Source of the DNA: Oceanicaulis sp. MMSF_3324
Lineage (GTDB): Bacteria > Pseudomonadota > Alphaproteobacteria > Caulobacterales > Maricaulaceae
NCBI RefSeq assembly: GCF_030733545.1
Contig: NZ_JASHIU010000003.1
Location: 186,001 to 250,000, forward strand
Direction: 5' to 3'
DNA: 64,000 bases
Positions 52,427-61,568 of the stretch are shown here, piece by piece. The translations under genes and the position numbers were made by a program. The notes beneath the pieces are model-generated. The model was not told the DNA's origin. It was given only the letters and a program-made list of their open reading frames with translations, and ran no database searches. The stretch's first letter is position 1; each line of letters starts with the position of its first letter.

Positions 52427-53662
52427 ATGGCGTTCCGACTCGCGCTGACTATCCTCGCCGGCATCGCAATGGTGACCGCTGCGCCCACGGCCTCCGCCCA
52501 GCAGGTCGAAGGCATCGCTGCTGTCGTGAACGATCAGCCGATCACCACGCTGGACGTGCGCAACCGCATGCGCCTGATCATTTCCTCGGCTGGCGTCCAG
52601 CCCACCGAAGAAATGCTGACGCGCATCCAGGACCAGGCCATTCGCGGTCTGGTGGACGAGACCTTGCAGCTTCAACAGGCTCAGCAATTCGAGCTGGAAG
52701 TGGATGAGGCCGAGGTTGACGACGCCATCGCCGATATCGCCGCGCGTTCCGGCGCGACGGTCGAAGAGGTCGAAGCCGACCTGGCGGCCAGCGGTATCGA
52801 CATCAATACGCTGCGCCAGCAGGTGAAAGCGGACATCGCCTGGCAGATCCTGGTCAGCGGCCGCTATCGCTCACGCATCCGCATTTCCGATCAGCAGATT
52901 GAAACCGCGCTGGATCGTTTCATCCAGTCGGCCTCCCAGCCGCAATACCGACTGGGTGAAATCTTCATCGAGATCACGCCGCAAGGCGGTGAGGAACGGG
53001 CCGTCGGCATTATCCAGACCGTGTACGAGCAATTGCGTCAGGGCGCGCCTTTCCAGGCCATCGCCAGCCAGTTTTCTGACGCCGCAAGCGCCAGCTCTGG
53101 CGGTGATACCGGATATCTGCCGCTGTCGGGCATCAACGCTCAGGTCGCTGAAACCGTGACCCAGATGGAGCCCGGCCAGATCTCAAACCCGATCCGGATT
53201 CCCGGCGGGTTCCAGATCATCGCCTTGATCGACCGACGAGAAGGTCAGGTCATCGAACAGCTGACCCTGGCCCAGATCACCATTCCCAACTCCCGTCTCA
53301 CCGACGAAAATCGCTCAGCACTGAGCGAGGCGGCCGCGCGTGTCTCGAGCTGCGACGCTCTGGATACGAGCATGGGCGAGATCGACGGCGCCTTCGTGAC
53401 CAATCTGGGTGAAGTCGGCGCCAATGCGCTGGTGCCGACCATTCGCGAAGCCCTGGACGGGCTGGAGCCGGTCGCCGCCACACCGGTGCTGGATACCGCC
53501 GCCGGCGCCCAGGTCTTCGTTCTGTGCGACAAGGCTCTCACCGGCCCTGGCGTGCCCAGCGCGGATCAGGTCGAGAACCAGTTGGTCAACCAGCAGCTGT
53601 CTCTTCTGTCCCGTCGCTGGCTGCGTGACCTGCGCCGCGACGCCACCATCGAGATCCGGTGA
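52427..53662 (+). CDS. surA: SurA-like periplasmic peptidyl-prolyl isomerase/chaperone
   Basis: A 411-residue exported chaperone for outer-membrane proteins such as LptD. The signal peptide ends near APTASAQ (residue 25). The SurA N domain (GIAAVVNDQPITTLDVRNRMRL) is followed by a single parvulin domain (about 175-270, LGEIFIEITPQG, FQAIASQFSDAASASSGGDTGYLP, GQISNPIRIPGGFQII), not two as in E. coli. A C-terminal helix closes the fold. Its stop overlaps the pdxA GTG start by three bases (GTGA). This placement before pdxA is common in proteobacteria. Confidence 0.93.
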   Translation: MAFRLALTILAGIAMVTAAPTASAQQVEGIAAVVNDQPITTLDVRNRMRLIISSAGVQPTEEMLTRIQDQAIRGLVDETLQLQQAQQFELEVDEAEVDDAIADIAARSGATVEEVEADLAASGIDINTLRQQVKADIAWQILVSGRYRSRIRISDQQIETALDRFIQSASQPQYRLGEIFIEITPQGGEERAVGIIQTVYEQLRQGAPFQAIASQFSDAASASSGGDTGYLPLSGINAQVAETVTQMEPGQISNPIRIPGGFQIIALIDRREGQVIEQLTLAQITIPNSRLTDENRSALSEAAARVSSCDALDTSMGEIDGAFVTNLGEVGANALVPTIREALDGLEPVAATPVLDTAAGAQVFVLCDKALTGPGVPSADQVENQLVNQQLSLLSRRWLRDLRRDATIEIR

Positions 53663-54648
53663 GCCGCGCGCCACTGGCCCTGACCCTGGGTGACCCTTCC
53701 GGGGTGGGCCCCGAACTCAGCCTGAAAGCCTGGCGCGAACTCCGCGATGCGGATTTGTGCTTCGTCGTCTATGGCGATCCGGAGCCGCTGATGGCTGCGG
53801 CCCGCCTGCTTGACATGCCGCGCCCGGAACTCGTCAGTTCAACAGACGAAGCCTGCAAGGTGTTCAGCAACTTCCTGCCGGTCATCGCGCTGGACTCGTG
53901 TGAGCAGGCGGCTGAAAACGCGGTGCGTTCGATCGAAGCCGCGGTGGACGCGGTCAAGACGGGACAGGCCAGCGCCGTCGTCACAAACCCCGTCTCCAAA
54001 TCGCGACTTTACGATATCGGCTTCGCCTTTCCCGGACATACCGAGTTCGTCGCCCATCTGACGGCGGACCTCGCCATGGAGGGCGCACGCGGACCGGTTA
54101 TGATGCTGTCGGGCGGTGGATTGAGAACCGCGCTTGTCACCATTCACACGCCTCTGATGGCGGCGATCCAGTCGCTGACGCCTGAAAAGGTGGCGCACAC
54201 CGCGCGGGTCGTCCGCGATGCCCTCAAACGCGATTTCGGCCTTGATGCGCCCCGTCTGGCGCTGGCCGGGCTCAACCCTCATGCCGGAGAGAATGGCGCG
54301 CTTGGCCATGAGGAGCTGGATATCCTGGCGCCCGCGCTGGATCAGCTGCGGGCGGAAGGCATGACCATTTCCGGTCCCCTGCCCCCCGACACCATGTTTC
54401 ATGAAGAGGCACGCGCGCACTATGACGCGGCGGTCTGTCTTTATCACGATCAGGGCCTGATCCCGGTCAAGACGCTGGACTTTCATGGCGGCGTGAACAT
54501 CACCCTGGGCCTGCCGATCATCCGCACCAGTCCCGATCATGGCACCGCCTTTGATATCGCCGGACAGGGCATCGCCCGTCCGGATAGTCTGATCGCTGCC
54601 CTGCGCCAGGCCGACGCTATGGCGCGCTGCCGCGAGGCGGCGGCATGA
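53659..54648 (+). CDS. pdxA: 4-hydroxythreonine-4-phosphate dehydrogenase
   Basis: This 329-residue enzyme takes part in pyridoxal-phosphate synthesis, oxidising 4-phosphohydroxy-threonine with NAD. LGDPSGVGPELSLKAW at residues 9-24, FPGHTEFVAHLTAD (metal His), GLNPHAGENGALGHEELDIL and HDQGLIPVKTLDFHGGVNITLGLPIIRTSPDHGTAFDIAG are the family motifs. GTG is the start. It is coupled to both surA and rsmA by overlapping stop/start codons. Confidence 0.95.
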   Translation: MSRAPLALTLGDPSGVGPELSLKAWRELRDADLCFVVYGDPEPLMAAARLLDMPRPELVSSTDEACKVFSNFLPVIALDSCEQAAENAVRSIEAAVDAVKTGQASAVVTNPVSKSRLYDIGFAFPGHTEFVAHLTADLAMEGARGPVMMLSGGGLRTALVTIHTPLMAAIQSLTPEKVAHTARVVRDALKRDFGLDAPRLALAGLNPHAGENGALGHEELDILAPALDQLRAEGMTISGPLPPDTMFHEEARAHYDAAVCLYHDQGLIPVKTLDFHGGVNITLGLPIIRTSPDHGTAFDIAGQGIARPDSLIAALRQADAMARCREAAA

Positions 54649-55499
54649 GTCTCGATCAACTGCCGCCCCTGCGCGAGGTGATCGCCGAACATGGTCTGGG
54701 CGCGGACAAGCGCTTTGGCCAGCATTACCTTCTGGATCTCAACCTGACCGCCAAGATCGCCCGCCTGTGCGGCGACATGTCCGAGGCCACGGTGTTTGAA
54801 GTCGGCCCCGGACCGGGCGGCCTGACACGCGGCCTTCTGAGTGAAGGCGCCGCGCGGGTCACCGTGATCGAAAAGGATCGCCGCTTCATCCCGGCGCTGG
54901 AACAGATTTCCGACGCGGTTCCGGGCCGGTTCTCGATCATCGAGGCGGACGCCCTGAAAGTGGATGAGAGCGCGCTGCCCCATGAGGGCGCGCGAATCCT
55001 CGCTTCCAACCTGCCCTATAATGTGGGCACGGCGCTGTTGATCAAATGGCTGCAGGCGGATCCGATCTGGTGGACCCGGCTTGTCCTGATGTTCCAGAAG
55101 GAAGTCGCCGAACGCGTGGTGGCCAAAGCGGGCGACAAGCAATATGGCCGCCTGGCCATTCTGGCCTCGGCTGTCGCCAAGTCGCGCTACGCCTTCACCG
55201 TGCCCGCCCGCGCCTTCACGCCGCCGCCCAAGGTGGACAGCGCGGTGGTGGTGCTCGAACCCCTGCCCGAAGACCAGCGCTTCACCGACCTCAAGGCGTT
55301 GTCGATCGTCACCGAGAGCGCGTTCGGCCAACGCCGCAAAACCTTGCGCAAATCGCTGGGCCCCGCGGCCAGCCAGACATCACACAGTGCAGAGGCCTTG
55401 CTGGAGGCAGCTGGCATTGATCCGGGCGCGCGCGCGGAAACCATCGCCCCCGAGAGTTTCTTCACCCTGGCGGAAGCCTGGCGCGCGGCCAGGGCCTGA
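54645..55499 (+). CDS. rsmA: 16S rRNA dimethyladenosine transferase RsmA (KsgA)
   Basis: A 284-residue methyltransferase that dimethylates two adenines near the 3' end of 16S rRNA. KRFGQHYLLDLNLTAKIA near residues 24-41, the SAM-binding VFEVGPGPGGLTRGLL and the catalytic NLPYNVGTALLIKW are all present. A four-base ATGA overlap with pdxA fits the conserved operon. It ends the plus-strand run; 21 bases further on lies the convergent stop of the S9 peptidase. Confidence 0.96.
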   Translation: MSLDQLPPLREVIAEHGLGADKRFGQHYLLDLNLTAKIARLCGDMSEATVFEVGPGPGGLTRGLLSEGAARVTVIEKDRRFIPALEQISDAVPGRFSIIEADALKVDESALPHEGARILASNLPYNVGTALLIKWLQADPIWWTRLVLMFQKEVAERVVAKAGDKQYGRLAILASAVAKSRYAFTVPARAFTPPPKVDSAVVVLEPLPEDQRFTDLKALSIVTESAFGQRRKTLRKSLGPAASQTSHSAEALLEAAGIDPGARAETIAPESFFTLAEAWRAARA

Positions 55500-55520
55500 C
55501 CCTGACCGCGCGAGAGCGTC

Positions 55521-57512
55521 TTACTCTTCAGATGCGGTCGTTCCACCGCCCAGGTGCTCATCGAGGAAGTCCAGATAGGCTTCCGATGCCGTGATGCGGT
55601 TCTCGCGGCGACGGAAGCCATGGCCTTCATCGGGAAAGAGTACGTATTCCACCTCCGCCCCGTTCTCCCGGGCGGCGGCGACCAGCTCATCGCTTTCCAC
55701 CTGCAGCACGCGGGGATCATTGGCGCCCTGCACCACCAGCATGGGGCGGACGATCTGATCCGCATGGAACAGCGGCGAGATGGCGCGGTGGCGTTCGGCG
55801 TCCGTCGCCGGATCGCCCATCTCGTCATACAGCGCCTCGCGGAAGCTGGCCCACCAGGGCGGAATGGATTCCAGGGTCCGGACCCAGTTGGTCACGCCAA
55901 AGATATTGATGCCGGCGTCAAACTCTTCGGGATGAAAGGTCAGCGCCGCTGCCGCGATATAGCCTCCATAAGATCCGCCGATGACAGCCACCGCATCGTC
56001 CCGCACCCAGTCGAGCGAGCGCAGATAATCGCCCGCCGCCACGATGTCACGCAGATCTTCCTCGCCATGGCGGCGATCATCCATGTGGTAGAAAGTCTTG
56101 CCGTAGCCCGATGAGCCGCGATTGTTGGCGGCGTAGACGGCATAACCGTTATTGACGAGATGCTGGATCGCCGCGCTGTACCCCGCGCGGCTCTGACCGC
56201 CCGGACCGCCATGCACCCACACCAGCGCCGGAACAGGCGTATCCGCACTGGCATTGTGCGGTCGATACATGATGCCTGGGATGGTGACGCCATCAAAGCT
56301 GTCAAACCGGACCACTTCGGCCTCCACAAGGTCATGGGGCTCCAGCTCAGGATTGAGCGCTTCTGTCAGCTGGCGGTGCTCACCGGTCTCAAGGTCCACC
56401 CAGTGAATATTATTCGGAGCCACCGAGGAGGTGACGCCAAAGGCCATCTCGGTCTCATCCGCATTGAAGCGGACGCCCGCCAGGTCACCCGAGGGCACGC
56501 TGTCGGGCAGGCTCACGCTCTGGCCCGCTTCGGTGTCCAGCACGGTCACATCGGTGAAGCCGTCATTGTTCACAGCGCTGATGCGATACCGGCCGCTGGG
56601 CGAATAGCCCACATACATGACATCCCAGTCCGCTTCGATCAGCGGCGCGCGTTCGCCCGTATCGATATCATACGACCAGGCCTGGTTCCATTCGCCATGC
56701 TCGTTAGTGGCGTAGATCAAGGCCGAGGAATCCGCCGTGAAATCATAGGCGCCATAAGCGATATTGCCGTCATGCTCGGTGATCAGGACCGGCGCTTCAT
56801 CCGAACTCAGATTCGCCAGAAGAATGTCGCTATCCGCCGAAGTGCGCGCACGGGTCAGGGCCAGCCAACGTCCGTCCGGGCTGATCGCTCTGATCTCCAG
56901 CGCATCAGAGTTCTCGAAGACCAGGGTGCGCTCATAGGTCTCCGCATCATAGGCATAAAGGTCGAACGCGCTGGAATCGCGCTCATTGGTGGCGATCCAG
57001 AAGGCCGAGCCATCCTCGGACCAGCCTGCAAAGCTCGCCTTGACGTTCTCGCCCGGGGTCAGGTCCACCAGCTCGCCTTCAGAGTGACGCACGAACACAT
57101 GGTTCAGCTCATCCCCGCCATTGTCGGCCGTGACAAGAATCCGCTCGTCATTGGGAAACCAGGTCAGTGCGAAAGTCGCGTCGGTTTCGGACGTCGTCAG
57201 CGCCCGCTTGGTCCCGGTTTCAGGGTTCAGCGCATAGGCGTTGAACACGCCGGTCTCATCGGAGGAGATCAGAATGTCCCCGCTCAGATGCGAGAAGGCG
57301 TACCCGCCGCCACCCGCGATCGAATAGGACGTGGTGTTGAAGAAGACTTCGGCCGAATGGCCCAGCGTGGGCTCGGCCTGGGTTTGCGTCGCCGTCGCAC
57401 TCGTCGCCGCCGTTTCCGTAACAGCGCCCGATGTGGCGATGACTGTGCCTTCCCCACATGCGGACAGGGCGAAGACACTGGCGACAATCAGCAGGCTGCA
57501 TTTGAAGGTCAT
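55521..57512 (-). CDS. S9-family serine peptidase lipoprotein
   Basis: A 663-residue prolyl-oligopeptidase/acylaminoacyl-peptidase-like enzyme. The signal peptide ends with LSAC (lipid on Cys19), giving an anchored periplasmic or outer-membrane protein. The first 400 residues are a WD40-type beta-propeller with repeated [14 protein letters not shown]- and [10 protein letters not shown]-like strands. The C-terminal alpha/beta hydrolase has nucleophile Ser in [12 protein letters not shown], Asp in [12 protein letters not shown] and His in PDEGHGFRR. The start at 57512 fits the lipobox; the longer frame to 57620 does not. Confidence 0.93.
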   Translation of the reverse strand: MTFKCSLLIVASVFALSACGEGTVIATSGAVTETAATSATATQTQAEPTLGHSAEVFFNTTSYSIAGGGGYAFSHLSGDILISSDETGVFNAYALNPETGTKRALTTSETDATFALTWFPNDERILVTADNGGDELNHVFVRHSEGELVDLTPGENVKASFAGWSEDGSAFWIATNERDSSAFDLYAYDAETYERTLVFENSDALEIRAISPDGRWLALTRARTSADSDILLANLSSDEAPVLITEHDGNIAYGAYDFTADSSALIYATNEHGEWNQAWSYDIDTGERAPLIEADWDVMYVGYSPSGRYRISAVNNDGFTDVTVLDTEAGQSVSLPDSVPSGDLAGVRFNADETEMAFGVTSSVAPNNIHWVDLETGEHRQLTEALNPELEPHDLVEAEVVRFDSFDGVTIPGIMYRPHNASADTPVPALVWVHGGPGGQSRAGYSAAIQHLVNNGYAVYAANNRGSSGYGKTFYHMDDRRHGEEDLRDIVAAGDYLRSLDWVRDDAVAVIGGSYGGYIAAAALTFHPEEFDAGINIFGVTNWVRTLESIPPWWASFREALYDEMGDPATDAERHRAISPLFHADQIVRPMLVVQGANDPRVLQVESDELVAAARENGAEVEYVLFPDEGHGFRRRENRITASEAYLDFLDEHLGGGTTASEE

Positions 57513-57620
57513 TATTCCCCTCCCCGGGATAGGATGAACAGATACGCTACCATGCGGGGAAACCGAGTCGAGCCGGTATTGAGTCGCGCCAAGGGGCCTT
57601 GGCATCGCCCATGACGCCAA

Positions 57621-58880
57621 TCAGCCCAGAAAACCCATCCGGTCTGCTGACTGCTTGAGACGGTCGCGATCGCCTTCAAACTCGACGGTCGCCATGGCGC
57701 GCGACAGAATTTCTCGCGCCAAGGTCTCGACATCCTCTTCATAAAGCGCCCGATCCTGCGCCTTGAGCCCGGACAGCGCGCTTAACAGGGTCTGGGTGAT
57801 GACCGGGCGATCGGCGCCATCAAAGGCGATGGGATGAAAGCCGCAGCGCAAGGCGCGCCGCACCGCAATGCCGGGCAGGAAGATACGCTGGTCCGGCGCA
57901 TGCGCGTCCTTGTTCGACTGTCGGCGTTCATCCAGCGTCAGCGCCCATTTGTGCAGAACACGCTCTATGGCGCGAATGACATGGATCGCCGTGCCCGGAT
58001 CGTTGACGCCGGGCGAGAGCGCTTTCGAGGCGATTTCGGACAGGACCGTCAGGCCGAAGCAGGGATCGGAGTGAAAGTCCCGGTCCGAACCCAGATTGAA
58101 GCAGGCGCACAAGGCGTCTTCACACGCCGGATCCACCGCTTTGGACAACCGGGCCAGAGGCGCGCCCGCATCGGCGAAATCGCCGGGCGCGGCCTTCACG
58201 ACGAGCTTGAGATCCAGACGCTCACACAGGCTCTGAAGGTCTTCCAGAGCCACGTTCTGCACAAAGCCGGGCGTCTTGGGGTACAGGTCGACCCCGTCCC
58301 TGAATTCAGGCAGCTTGGGCACATCCCTGGCCACCGGGGCGTTATCAAATGCGATTTGCGCGGCGTCTTCCACGCGCCGGATCGCCTCGGTGACATCACC
58401 CAGTCGCGACAGGCGTTGAAGCCAGCGGATCAGGGTCGCCACCACGATCACCACCAACAGAACGGTCAGACCAAACAGGATCATCCGCCCGGCGGGCGAA
58501 TACAGATCGAGCCGGGTGCCGATCACGCCCAGAAGACTGAACAGGAAAGCGCCGATGAAGGTGGAGATGGCGTTCTGGGCCGCCGCGTCCTCGACCAGCA
58601 AGGTCCGGGCCCGGGGAGTGGCCGAACTCGAGGCGGACTGGAGCGCGGACACCATAGTGGAAAGCGAGAAGATCGCCACCGCCAACAGGCTGGAGGCGAG
58701 AATGGTCAGCACCGCCTCATTGGTCTCCGCCGAGATCAGTTCCTTCCACTCGAACGGCAGGAACGGATCAATGATCGGGGTCAGGAATACGGTGAAGGCC
58801 GCGCCGGCGGCATAGGCGGCGGGACGCAACCAGATCGACCGGAGCACGCGATTGACGAGAAACTCGGCCCTGGACAGCAT
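57621..58880 (-). CDS. DUF2254 family membrane protein
   Basis: A 419-residue inner-membrane protein with four helices (about residues 20-36, 57-81, 106-124 and 133-154) and a large cytosolic C-terminal part of about 260 residues. Family signatures are LLAVAIFSLSTMVSALQSASSSATPRA near 65-91, DNAPVARDVP and SDPCFGLTVLSEIASKALSPGVNDPGTA. DUF2254 has no established function; a channel-like role has been discussed. It stands between gmk and the S9 peptidase. Confidence 0.85.
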   Translation of the reverse strand: MLSRAEFLVNRVLRSIWLRPAAYAAGAAFTVFLTPIIDPFLPFEWKELISAETNEAVLTILASSLLAVAIFSLSTMVSALQSASSSATPRARTLLVEDAAAQNAISTFIGAFLFSLLGVIGTRLDLYSPAGRMILFGLTVLLVVIVVATLIRWLQRLSRLGDVTEAIRRVEDAAQIAFDNAPVARDVPKLPEFRDGVDLYPKTPGFVQNVALEDLQSLCERLDLKLVVKAAPGDFADAGAPLARLSKAVDPACEDALCACFNLGSDRDFHSDPCFGLTVLSEIASKALSPGVNDPGTAIHVIRAIERVLHKWALTLDERRQSNKDAHAPDQRIFLPGIAVRRALRCGFHPIAFDGADRPVITQTLLSALSGLKAQDRALYEEDVETLAREILSRAMATVEFEGDRDRLKQSADRMGFLG

Positions 58881-58942
58881 GGTGTCGGACGCCCCTTGAA
58901 TTCACTCAGCAGAGCTTAACGCGCAATCTGGCGCGCGGTTCC

Positions 58943-59599
58943 CTACTCCTCCATCAACGCGTCGACAAAACCTTCGAGCCAGGGGTGACGGGAGCGTTTC
59001 AAACGTTCGGCGTGCAGAATCAGGCTGAGCTTCTCAAGCGCGCGGGAGAAGTCGTCATTGATGACGACATAATCATACTCGCTCCAGTGCTCGATCTCGG
59101 CCTTCGCCCGGTTCATCCGGCCTTCGATGATCTCATCGCTGTCCTGGGCGCGCTTGTGCAGACGATCCCTGAGAAGCTTCAGCGAGGGCGGCAGGATGAA
59201 GACCCGAACCACATCGGCCGGCGCGCTCTCAGCCAGCGCCTGGGCGCCCTGCCAGTCAATGTCGAAGACCACGTCCCGGCCTTCGTCGAGCGCCTCCTCG
59301 ACCGGGCCTTTCGGGGTGCCGTAATAATGGTCAAACACCTTGGCCCATTCATAGAACTCGTTCGTCTTCGTCTTCGCGATGAAGTCGTCCTGTTCCATGA
59401 AGTAATAGTCTTCGCCATGCTTCTCGCCCGGACGCGGATCGCGCGTGGTGGCCGACACCGACAGCACCAGATCCGGGTTCATGGTCAGAAGCCGTTTGGA
59501 AAGGGTCGTCTTGCCCGCGCCGGACGGGCTGGACAGGACCAGCATGAAGCCGCGACGCTGGCCGCGGAAGACCGGACCGGTCAGATGATCACCCTGCAT
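58943..59599 (-). CDS. gmk: Guanylate kinase
   Basis: This 218-residue kinase turns GMP into GDP. SSPSGAGKTTL (P-loop, residues 24-34), the GMP-binding SATTRDPRPGEKHGEDYYF and DIDWQGAQAL are typical. The first 15 residues (MQGDHLTGPVFRGQR) are an extension seen in alphaproteobacteria. It follows yicC with a five-base gap and is the last gene of the fabG-to-gmk run. Confidence 0.97.
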   Translation of the reverse strand: MQGDHLTGPVFRGQRRGFMLVLSSPSGAGKTTLSKRLLTMNPDLVLSVSATTRDPRPGEKHGEDYYFMEQDDFIAKTKTNEFYEWAKVFDHYYGTPKGPVEEALDEGRDVVFDIDWQGAQALAESAPADVVRVFILPPSLKLLRDRLHKRAQDSDEIIEGRMNRAKAEIEHWSEYDYVVINDDFSRALEKLSLILHAERLKRSRHPWLEGFVDALMEE

Positions 59600-59604
59600 G
59601 GCGC

Positions 59605-60486
59605 TTACTCCACATTCTGGACCTGCTCACGCAGGCGGTCGACGGTCGCCTTGAGCGCCAGTCCGATATTGGTCAGCTGGGTGTCCGCGGATTTCGAACA
59701 CAGCGTGTTGGCTTCCCGATTGAATTCCTGGGAGAGGAAATCGAGTTTGCGGCCACAGGGTGATCCGCCGTCAATGAGGGCGTGAGCGCTGTCGATATGG
59801 GCCTTGAGCCGATCGAGCTCTTCACGCACATCCGCTTTCACCGCCATCATGGCCGCTTCCTGCGCCAGACGGTCCGGATCCACGCCGCCGGACATCAGCT
59901 CGTCCAGCTTGGCCTGAAGCCGCGCCTTGATGGCGTCCGGCATAGCCGCCGCGCATTGCGCCGCCTGTGCGCGCAGATCCGTGATTTCTTCCAGATGCCC
60001 GTTAAGCACCGAGATCAGGGCCGAGCCCTCTTCAAGCCGCGCCGCCTTGAGGTCATCGAGCGCGGTTTCCACCACCTCGACGACCGCTGCGTCACGCGCT
60101 TTCGCCTCGTCTTCATCAAGGGCTGTGTCTTCAGAGGTGATCACACCCTTCAGCGCCAGCAACTCACCCACGGACGCCGCCCGCACGCCGCCCTTGTCCA
60201 CAAGATCCTGGGTGGCCTTGATATAGGCTTCGAGCTGGGCGCGATCGATGCGCGCCGCGCTCTCCCCTTCGGGATTGGCCAGTGTCACATTGATCGAGAC
60301 CGATCCGCGATTGAAGCGCGCCTTGGCCAGCTCCCGGATCGGGGTCTCAACCGTATCGAGCCCCTGCGGCAGACGCAGGCGGACATCCAGCCCCTTGCCA
60401 TTGACCGAACGGGCTTCCACAGAAATGGAGCCGTACGCGCCCGACCGTTCGGCTCGGGCGAAACCTGTCATGCCTGACAGCGTCAT
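59605..60486 (-). CDS. YicC-family endoribonuclease
   Basis: A 293-residue protein with N-terminal YicC domain (MTLSGMTGFARAE, then ISVEARSVNGKGLDVRLRLP) and C-terminal DUF1732 domain (GSPCGRKLDFLSQEFNREANTLCSKSAD). E. coli YicC is an RNA-degrading enzyme acting on small RNA; the conserved HNKGLD-like segment is SVNGKGLDVRLRLP here. It lies between mltG and gmk, the usual alphaproteobacterial place. Confidence 0.92.
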   Translation of the reverse strand: MTLSGMTGFARAERSGAYGSISVEARSVNGKGLDVRLRLPQGLDTVETPIRELAKARFNRGSVSINVTLANPEGESAARIDRAQLEAYIKATQDLVDKGGVRAASVGELLALKGVITSEDTALDEDEAKARDAAVVEVVETALDDLKAARLEEGSALISVLNGHLEEITDLRAQAAQCAAAMPDAIKARLQAKLDELMSGGVDPDRLAQEAAMMAVKADVREELDRLKAHIDSAHALIDGGSPCGRKLDFLSQEFNREANTLCSKSADTQLTNIGLALKATVDRLREQVQNVE

Positions 60487-60501
60487 TGCGATTACCTCCC
60501 G

Positions 60502-61554
60502 CTAGCCCCCTTGGGCGCGTTCGCGTTCGATCCGGCGCCATTGCGCCACGTTGCGGTTGTGCTCGGCCAGGCTGGCGGCGAAAGCGTGCCCGCCCGTACC
60601 ATCCGCCACGAAATACAGATACCGGCCTTCCGGCGGGTTCAGGACCGCAGCGATGGCGTCCCGTCCCGGATTGGAAATCGGCGTCGGCGGCAAACCGTCG
60701 ATCTGATAGGTATTGTAGGGATTATCAGCATTGTCGAGCTCGGAGCGCCGAATGCCGCGCCCCAGCGCTTCGCCCTGGGAAATGCCGTAAATGATGGTCG
60801 GATCGCTCTGAAGCCGCATGCCGCGACGCATGCGGTTCACGAAGACCGACGCCACCATCGGGCGTTCATGAGCGATACCGGTCTCCTTCTCCACCACGGA
60901 AGCAAGGATGATCGCCTCTTCGCGCGTGTCAAAGGGCAGGTCTTCGGCCCGGTTCGGCCACAACTCGTCCAGAAGCGCGTCCTGCGCCGCTTCCATGCGA
61001 TCAATCAGCGCCTGGCGGTCATCGCCCCGGCTGACCAGATAGGTTTCGGGCAGCAGGGCGCCCTCTTCGGGTATGCGGGTGATCTCACCGGTCATGACCG
61101 CGCTCGCCTCGACGATGCGCACGATCATGGCTGTGGTCAGCCCTTCGGCCGCGGTCACCGGATACTGAATGGTCTGCCCCGAGCGCAGTATGTCGTAGAT
61201 CTGCGCCATGGACGCGGCTTCGGGAATGGCGAATTCGCCCGCCTGAAGGTCGCGATCCCCGCCATCAATCATGACCATGAGGCGGAACAGGCGCGCATCG
61301 TCGACAAGGCCTTCGCGCTCGAGCTGATTGGCGATGGAGATCAGGCCCGAACCGCGCGGCAGTAACACGGTTTCTTCCGCGCCCGCAGGTCCGGGCGCGA
61401 CGAATTGCTGGTTGATCCAGACCCAGCCGCCATAGGCGGCGCCGGCGGCCAGCAGCGCCAGGACCACAAGGATCCCGAGCAGCCACAGCAACAGGCGCGC
61501 AAAGCCCCCGCGCTTCTTTTCAAGTTCAGAGGCGGGGGATTGCGTCTCGCCCAT
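60502..61554 (-). CDS. mltG: Endolytic murein transglycosylase MltG
   Basis: A 350-residue inner-membrane enzyme that cuts nascent peptidoglycan glycan chains. One N-terminal helix (about residues 20-46) is followed by a LysM-like region (LLPRGSGLISIANQLEREGLV) and the YceG catalytic domain. The catalytic glutamate lies in ILASVVEKETG near residue 220. The C-terminal part has LQSDPTIIYG, YNTYQIDGLPPTPISNPG and FVADGTGGHAFA. Start and helix agree with the family. It follows fabF by 14 bases. Confidence 0.95.
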   Translation of the reverse strand: MGETQSPASELEKKRGGFARLLLWLLGILVVLALLAAGAAYGGWVWINQQFVAPGPAGAEETVLLPRGSGLISIANQLEREGLVDDARLFRLMVMIDGGDRDLQAGEFAIPEAASMAQIYDILRSGQTIQYPVTAAEGLTTAMIVRIVEASAVMTGEITRIPEEGALLPETYLVSRGDDRQALIDRMEAAQDALLDELWPNRAEDLPFDTREEAIILASVVEKETGIAHERPMVASVFVNRMRRGMRLQSDPTIIYGISQGEALGRGIRRSELDNADNPYNTYQIDGLPPTPISNPGRDAIAAVLNPPEGRYLYFVADGTGGHAFAASLAEHNRNVAQWRRIERERAQGG

Positions 61555-61568
61555 TCAAGATCCAGACG

